Assembly (NCBI RefSeq): GCF_025950095.1
Contig: NZ_JAPDDR010000011.1
Span: 104,434-168,433, forward strand
Reading direction: 5' to 3'
Length of the DNA stretch: 64,000 nucleotides
Origin: Luteolibacter rhizosphaerae
GTDB lineage: Bacteria; Verrucomicrobiota; Verrucomicrobiia; Verrucomicrobiales; Akkermansiaceae
The translations under genes were made by a program, and so were the position numbers. Positions 59,551 through 64,000 of this stretch are shown in pieces (the first letter of the stretch is position 1; every line of letters starts with the position of its first letter). The notes below the pieces were generated by a model. That model did not search any database, was not told the origin of the DNA, and saw only the letters and a list, made by a program, of their open reading frames with translations.

Positions 59551-60011
59551 ACCGCTCCGAGCTCCTCGCCGCCTACCTCGCCGAAGTCTGGGGCCGCCCT
59601 TACCGGATTGGCCAGTGGGACTGCATCCTTTTTATCGCGGAATGGGCCGATCGGCTCCAAGGTTCCGAAACCTTTGCCAGAAAGCTTCGCGGGCACTACA
59701 GCACCGAACGAGAAGGCCTCGCCACCTTCACTTCGAGCACCGGCGTCAACCCTGCGATTGTCACTGCTCTGGGAATTCACGACTGGCAAGCGGTTCCCTT
59801 CAGGACAAAAACCTTACTGGATCCTCTCAGCTTTCAGCCGGGCGATATCATCCTCACGGATTTTCATCACCCGGGAATATGGGATGGCGCAGCGATCGTT
59901 GCGCAGCCGGCTCGGTCAACTGGAGTGCTCAGAATTCATTTTGATCACGCTACATTCGCACTTCGCTTTCCCGCTGAACCTCACCAATCCCAAGACGTCC
60001 CCATCTCCTGA
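59547..60011 (+). CDS. Tail assembly protein, DUF6950-like
   Basis: A 154-residue protein: ELLAAYLAEVWGRPYRIGQW DCILFIAEWADRL. The WDCxLF(I/V) start and length match small tail-assembly proteins that replace the NlpC/P60 peptidase in this position. The Cys could be the peptidase nucleophile remnant (QWDC). Start at 59547 (ATGA overlap). Confidence 0.65.
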   Translation: MNRSELLAAYLAEVWGRPYRIGQWDCILFIAEWADRLQGSETFARKLRGHYSTEREGLATFTSSTGVNPAIVTALGIHDWQAVPFRTKTLLDPLSFQPGDIILTDFHHPGIWDGAAIVAQPARSTGVLRIHFDHATFALRFPAEPHQSQDVPIS

Positions 60012-60038
60012 TCACCCGCTCCGGGTCACGCTCCCCCC

Positions 60039-62183
60039 ATGGGCGTCATCGGCGGCATCGTAGCGGGCATCGCATCCTTCCTCGGCGCGTCCGGTGCCGT
60101 CGCCTCTGCCATCGGCTTCGCGGTCAATCTTGGCATCGCCGCCTTCTCCATCTCTTCCTCCCTCGGCGCCGCCAAGGAACAACGCCAAGCCGCCGAACGC
60201 GCGCGGCTCGATAGCATCCAGCGCAACGCCTTCCGCAACTTCCGCCAGCCGCTCACCCCGCGTCGCATTGTCTTCGGCACCTGCCGCGTCGCTGGACCCC
60301 TCGTCTTCGCTCACAACCGCAAGCTCCACGGCACCCACCTCGTCGTCGCCCTCGCCGGGCACGAGGTCGAGGAGATCGTCTCGGTCTGGCTCCTCGAGGA
60401 CGAGCTGGTCTACCAAAAGACCGGCCCCAACCTCGGCGCCGTCGCGGGCAAATATGGCAAGGCCGTCCTCATCCAGACCTTCCGCGGCACGGCCACGCAG
60501 GAGATCGGCAACGCGATGATCGCCGCGCAGGACAACCGCCCCGGGGTTCCCGCCGCTTCCCTCGATCCCGGCATCATCGTCCCCTCCGACCAGTTCCGCG
60601 GCATCGCCGCCATCTATGCCATCTGCCGCGCCTGGTCGCAGCTCTTCGAGGGCGAGACCCCGGAATTCGCCGCGATCGTGAAGGGCAATAACCAGATCTT
60701 CGACCCGCGCGACGATTCCACCGGCTACACCGCCAATCCCGCGCTCTGCACCGCTTGGTATCTCTCCGCCATCATGGGTTTCCCCTGGTCCACCATCGAC
60801 AGCGAGGCCCTGATCGCCGCGGCCGATCACTGCGACGAGGAGGTCGAGCTCAAGGCCGGCGGCACCGAGAAGCGCTACGAATGCCACGGCGTCATCACCG
60901 CGGACATGCAGCACCGCGAGGTCCTCTCCCTGCTCGAGCGCTCGATGGCCGGGCGCGTCCGCTATGCCTCGGGCAAGTGGTTCATCACCGCCGGCGCCGC
61001 GCCTGTCGCGGATCCCGTCGACTTCACCGAGGCCAGCGCGCAGGCCGGTTACAAGGTCCTCTACGATCCGCCCGACCGCTCGCTGCCGAATGCCGTGCGC
61101 GGCTCCTACGTCGACACCAAGTCATGGCAGCCCCGCGCCTACCCGCAGCGCGAGCTTCCCGCCGCCATCACCGCGGAGGGCGGCCCCTGGTGGCTCGACA
61201 TCGATCTCCCGCTCACCGTCTCGCCCTCGATGGCCCAGCGCATCGCGAAGATCGAACTCCTGCGCGCGCGTTCACGCCGCCGTTTCTCGATCGAGCTCGA
61301 TCTCCGCGGCCTCGCCGCCCAACCCGGCAGCATCGTCACCTGGTCCGCTCCCGATATCGGCATGGCCGCCGCCCCCTTCGAGGTCGATGCCTTCGGCTTC
61401 ACCCGCCGCGATGGCAAGCGCGGCGGCAAGGTCCTCGGCACTCGCCTCGACCTGGTCGAGTGGGGCGAAAGCATCTTCGCGTGGAATCCGGCCACCGATG
61501 AGAAGGAAGGCACCGACGGCGTCGCGAATCCGGGCGGCATCACCCCGCTCGCGCCGACCGATTCCTGTTACCTCGAAGCGAACCTCGAGGCCGCGGGCGC
61601 GGACTTCTACGCCGAGTATCACATCTCCTGGACCGATCCCGAAATCGACGAGGCGACCCTGCAGCACGTACGCTCTGTGGTCACCGTTACGATCAAGTGG
61701 GACAATGCCGGTAGCGAGGAAACCACCGTGGCCACCGCCACCGAGGACGTGCTCCCGAACGTCGAAACGCTGATGAAGCCGATCGAGGCAAGCGAGACCG
61801 GCTGGACCTACGTCTCGCACGAAATCAGCGTCACCCTCGCCGCCCACTACTCCAGCGGCCTCGCCAGTGGTCCGGCCACCCTCGGCCTCTGCGAAATCCC
61901 GCCCTCGACCTACTTCGGCAGCAGCAGCGCGGGCACCTTCCCGGACCAGTTCTTCTACGAGCTCGAAGGCGAGAGCGATCCCACTTGGTATGGCTCCGCG
62001 AACGAGGATCATCTTGTCCAGTTCCTCGTCGGGCCCGACCTCTCGATCCTCTACGATGTCGACGGCCAGCCCATCGCCGAGCTCGCATCCGGCGGCCCCG
62101 CGGGCGTCTACACCGCAACAAGCGTCGGAGAAGCCCGCTTTAATGACGGCAACCCCTGGACATTCACGTTCACCCTTGTTTAG
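60039..62183 (+). CDS. Tail tip / host-specificity protein
   Basis: A 714-residue protein. The N-terminal hydrophobic Gly/Ala-rich segment (residues 1-45) precedes a beta-rich body (RIVFGTCRVAGPLVFAHNRK, HLVVALAGHEVEEIVSVWLL, WFITAGAAPVADPVDFTEAS) and a Thr/Glu-rich end (PSTYFGSSSAGTFPDQFFYE). Size, position and layout match the tail-tip (central fibre, gpJ-like) component. It is followed by an opposite-strand gene at 62180. Confidence 0.72.
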   Translation: MGVIGGIVAGIASFLGASGAVASAIGFAVNLGIAAFSISSSLGAAKEQRQAAERARLDSIQRNAFRNFRQPLTPRRIVFGTCRVAGPLVFAHNRKLHGTHLVVALAGHEVEEIVSVWLLEDELVYQKTGPNLGAVAGKYGKAVLIQTFRGTATQEIGNAMIAAQDNRPGVPAASLDPGIIVPSDQFRGIAAIYAICRAWSQLFEGETPEFAAIVKGNNQIFDPRDDSTGYTANPALCTAWYLSAIMGFPWSTIDSEALIAAADHCDEEVELKAGGTEKRYECHGVITADMQHREVLSLLERSMAGRVRYASGKWFITAGAAPVADPVDFTEASAQAGYKVLYDPPDRSLPNAVRGSYVDTKSWQPRAYPQRELPAAITAEGGPWWLDIDLPLTVSPSMAQRIAKIELLRARSRRRFSIELDLRGLAAQPGSIVTWSAPDIGMAAAPFEVDAFGFTRRDGKRGGKVLGTRLDLVEWGESIFAWNPATDEKEGTDGVANPGGITPLAPTDSCYLEANLEAAGADFYAEYHISWTDPEIDEATLQHVRSVVTVTIKWDNAGSEETTVATATEDVLPNVETLMKPIEASETGWTYVSHEISVTLAAHYSSGLASGPATLGLCEIPPSTYFGSSSAGTFPDQFFYELEGESDPTWYGSANEDHLVQFLVGPDLSILYDVDGQPIAELASGGPAGVYTATSVGEARFNDGNPWTFTFTLV

Positions 62184-62542
62184 CAGACGGGACCTTCTCG
62201 CTCAGGCATTCGCGATCCTTCGATCCGTCGCAGCTTCAAAGCTCGATCCAGTTCCCGAACGGCCGCTTCGAACTCATCGGGGGTTAGCCCCGTGAAGTGA
62301 GGAATGACTCTTCCGTCATTCATGAGGATAAGAGCATCGGTTGCCCTTCCTCCGAAATGGCGGCTGCCGATCCCGGTGGGCCAACTGCCTTGGGGCGACA
62401 CCTCAAGAGCCTTTGCCACGGCAGCAAAAAGGGCATCGGAATCACGGCAAGATGGAGAGGTCGAGATCACGGTCCGCCATACAATGTTTTCATGCAAGAA
62501 GTCAACGTCGGATTGGCTATCAAGTGATCTCAATCCTCCCAA
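62180..62542 (-). CDS. Small hypothetical protein between tail genes
   Basis: A 120-residue protein on the opposite strand, overlapping the tail-tip stop by four bases: HENIVWRTVISTSPSCRDSD, LFAAVAKALEVSPQGSWPTG and LILMNDGRVIPHFTGLTPDE. The pattern is regular and not explained by the plus-strand frames, so it may be a moron. Its start may be 62542 or a nearby internal ATG. Confidence 0.5.
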   Translation of the reverse strand: MGGLRSLDSQSDVDFLHENIVWRTVISTSPSCRDSDALFAAVAKALEVSPQGSWPTGIGSRHFGGRATDALILMNDGRVIPHFTGLTPDEFEAAVRELDRALKLRRIEGSRMPEREGPVC

Positions 62543-62594
62543 TCCTTCGCCCTCTCGCTACCCGCGATTCGCTACTCGCTCCTATATTCGGACC

Positions 62595-63311
62595 ATGCCG
62601 TCCGCCGCCGTCCGCCTGCTCTGCGAGGCCCGCAACTCGTCCCGCACCATCCGCGATGCCGCCACGCAGGAACGCCCATTCTACTGGCGCGGATCCTCGG
62701 TCGCCTTCGAACTTGCGCTGACCAATCGCGGCGCCCATCTCCTCTCTGCCGGCGTCGGTTCGATCATCGTGGAGGTAAAACGCCTCGACGCCTTCCCGCT
62801 CGACGACGCCCTGATGCGGAAAGAATTCGTCGAAGGGGACTGCGACGCCGCCTTCACGGCTGCCGATTGGGACGGAGGCACCAAGGCCCTCCTCACCGCG
62901 AACTTCACAGTCAACGAGGCCGCCATCCTCCCGGGCACCTACCGATTGATCGTCACCCACGTGGACGCGCAGGGGAACGTTAACATCCACCTTTCCAGCG
63001 AGCTGGCGGTACTAGATCCACAGACCGGCAGCGAGGGCATCGACCCGCCGCCGATCGCTTGGACCTATCTCGACAGCGTCCCGATGGTCCGCACCGACGG
63101 CGACCAGAACCTCTCCGACGCCCAAGCCCTCCAAGCCCTCGAAAACCTCCGCCTGCGGCATGTCGCTTCCGGCCTCAAGATCGTCCTTAACTCCAACGGC
63201 GGCCTCGACCTCGCCATTTGGAACCAAAGCACCAACTCCTATCGCGTCCTTCGCCTAGAGGGAAACCCCGGCGATCTCACAGAGGGCTTCATCTTCTCCG
63301 ATCCGGAGTAA
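62595..63311 (+). CDS. Tail-fibre-type structural protein
   Basis: A 238-residue protein MPSAAVRLLCEARNSSRTIR... with beta-rich body (SVAFELALTNRGAHLLSAGV, NFTVNEAAILPGTYRLIVTH) and a C-terminal part NLRLRHVASGLKIVLNSNGG. Probably a small tail-fibre or baseplate component. Start ATG at 62595; a longer reading frame overlaps the minus-strand gene. Confidence 0.6.
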   Translation: MPSAAVRLLCEARNSSRTIRDAATQERPFYWRGSSVAFELALTNRGAHLLSAGVGSIIVEVKRLDAFPLDDALMRKEFVEGDCDAAFTAADWDGGTKALLTANFTVNEAAILPGTYRLIVTHVDAQGNVNIHLSSELAVLDPQTGSEGIDPPPIAWTYLDSVPMVRTDGDQNLSDAQALQALENLRLRHVASGLKIVLNSNGGLDLAIWNQSTNSYRVLRLEGNPGDLTEGFIFSDPE

Positions 63312-63330
63312 CCCACGCTTTCCACACACC

Positions 63331-64000
63331 ATGAACTGCACGATCAAGCTCCTCGCTCTCAGCTCTATCCTCTTCGCTACCGCCCTCGCCGATCCTCCGC
63401 CGCCCGCTCCTCCCGCCACCACGCCCACGGGTGGCACCCCCACGCGCGCGGAACTGAATGGCAAGGCTAACAAACCCCTCGGCCCCTTCGCGGGCGACAT
63501 CCAAGCCGCGGCCGCGGGCGTCGCCTTCGATGAAATCTACCGCAAGTCGGACGGCTCGATCGCCTGGCTGCGCAAGCCGGTGATCACCACGGTCGCCACC
63601 GTCGGCGATTCCATCACCGAGCAGAACTCGAACGATCTGAACCGGCTCAATGGCTACGGCTATGCGACCTGCGCCCGCATGTTGAGCGGCAGCAAATATG
63701 ACTTCGAGGCGAATGGCAGCGTGCTCGAGTTCGCCACCGGGGGCAGGAAGTCCGCCGCGGTGCTTGCCACCCACATTCCCCAGGTCATCGCCAGCGGGGC
63801 CGATGCCGCCATCATCCTCGCCGGCACGAATGACGTTGCCGGCAGCCCGGTCGAGCCAGCCAGCGTGACCGTTGCGAACCTCGAGGCGATGGTCGACCAA
63901 CTCCGCGCCGCGGGGATCTGGCCGATCGTCTGCGAGATCCCTCCGATCGGCCTCGCACTCTCCGGCGGTTCGAACTCCGCCGGCGTCGTCAGCGCGCGCG
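63331..64000 (+). CDS. SGNH/GDSL hydrolase with signal peptide (partial)
   Basis: A protein of at least 223 residues cut by the window end. Signal peptide residues 1-20 (MNCTIKLLALSSILFATALA), then a Pro/Thr linker. The catalytic GDSI (S94 in VGDSITEQNSN) is block I of SGNH hydrolases, and IILAGTNDVAG carries block III (Asn). Later catalytic His lies beyond the window. Family roles include polysaccharide deacetylation or carboxylester cleavage. Export by signal peptide is unusual for a tail-module gene. Confidence 0.78.
   Translation, partial: MNCTIKLLALSSILFATALADPPPPAPPATTPTGGTPTRAELNGKANKPLGPFAGDIQAAAAGVAFDEIYRKSDGSIAWLRKPVITTVATVGDSITEQNSNDLNRLNGYGYATCARMLSGSKYDFEANGSVLEFATGGRKSAAVLATHIPQVIASGADAAIILAGTNDVAGSPVEPASVTVANLEAMVDQLRAAGIWPIVCEIPPIGLALSGGSNSAGVVSAR

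Larger units (their letters stand above)
34439..64000 (+). mobile_element. Prophage, left part (integrated at tRNA-Val)
   Basis: From the tRNA to the window end the genes are phage-like: integrase at the tRNA, CI-type repressor with divergent early operon, replication initiator and DnaB helicase, endolysin and holin-like genes, tape measure and tail-tip genes. Many genes are short and overlap by ATGA. No terminase, portal or capsid gene is recognised, and the right end with attR is outside the window. Confidence 0.88.

Overview
The window is GC-rich, densely coded chromosomal DNA, most likely from a verrucomicrobium close to Luteolibacter/Haloferula. This is inferred from gene content: a cytochrome c/DUF1587-DUF1592-DUF1588 protein paired with a DUF1552 protein, a PEP-CTERM protein ending in a VPETST..RRRRN sorting signal, REP-associated Y1 transposases, a histone H1-like Lys/Ala tail, and Na+/solute symporters linked to galactose genes. 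No rRNA is present. There is one tRNA (Val-GAC).

Positions 1-34438 are host chromosome. In order they hold: an EF-hand protein; a XerD-like recombinase; two translationally coupled membrane-anchored proteins of unknown role; a lipoprotein; two divergent glycosyltransferases; a first RAYT/REP element; a minus-strand galactose block (secreted mutarotase, two SSS symporters, a 2-TM small protein, galactokinase); GAF, KH-R3H (Jag-like), DoxX and thioesterase genes; a MITE-like insertion next to a frameshifted gene; the cytochrome/DUF1552 module; a TonB-dependent receptor followed by an esterase-fold protein that lacks its catalytic serine; a second RAYT/REP element; a Doc-type toxin-antitoxin pair; fabH; a POT transporter, TatD, a LysM lipoprotein and a thioredoxin-fold protein; and a BlaI-type regulator fused to a histone H1-like tail.

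From tRNA-Val (34364-34438) to the end of the window lies the left part of a prophage or phage-like integrated element. It has: a tyrosine integrase beside the tRNA; small accessory genes; a minus-strand pair of a C5-cytosine methyltransferase and a GHKL ATPase with a possible HEPN-like C-terminus; an S24 (CI-like) repressor divergent from an early operon, with an array of CGCAAWTTGCG-like operators between them; a replication module (initiator-like protein plus DnaB helicase); a lysis region (small lipoprotein, M15 endolysin, holin-like protein); a moron-rich stretch with a frameshifted KilA-N/BstA-like gene and a PEP-CTERM protein; then tail genes (tape measure to tail tip) and a partial secreted SGNH hydrolase. 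No terminase, portal or capsid gene is visible, and the right attachment site would lie beyond position 64000.

The most interesting candidates are: (i) the methyltransferase/GHKL-ATPase pair, with a copy of the repressor operator in front of it; (ii) the BlaI-H1 fusion; (iii) a POT transporter with a pseudopilin-like insertion; (iv) the nucleophile-less siderophore-type esterase; (v) a MITE with clear terminal repeats and a target duplication.
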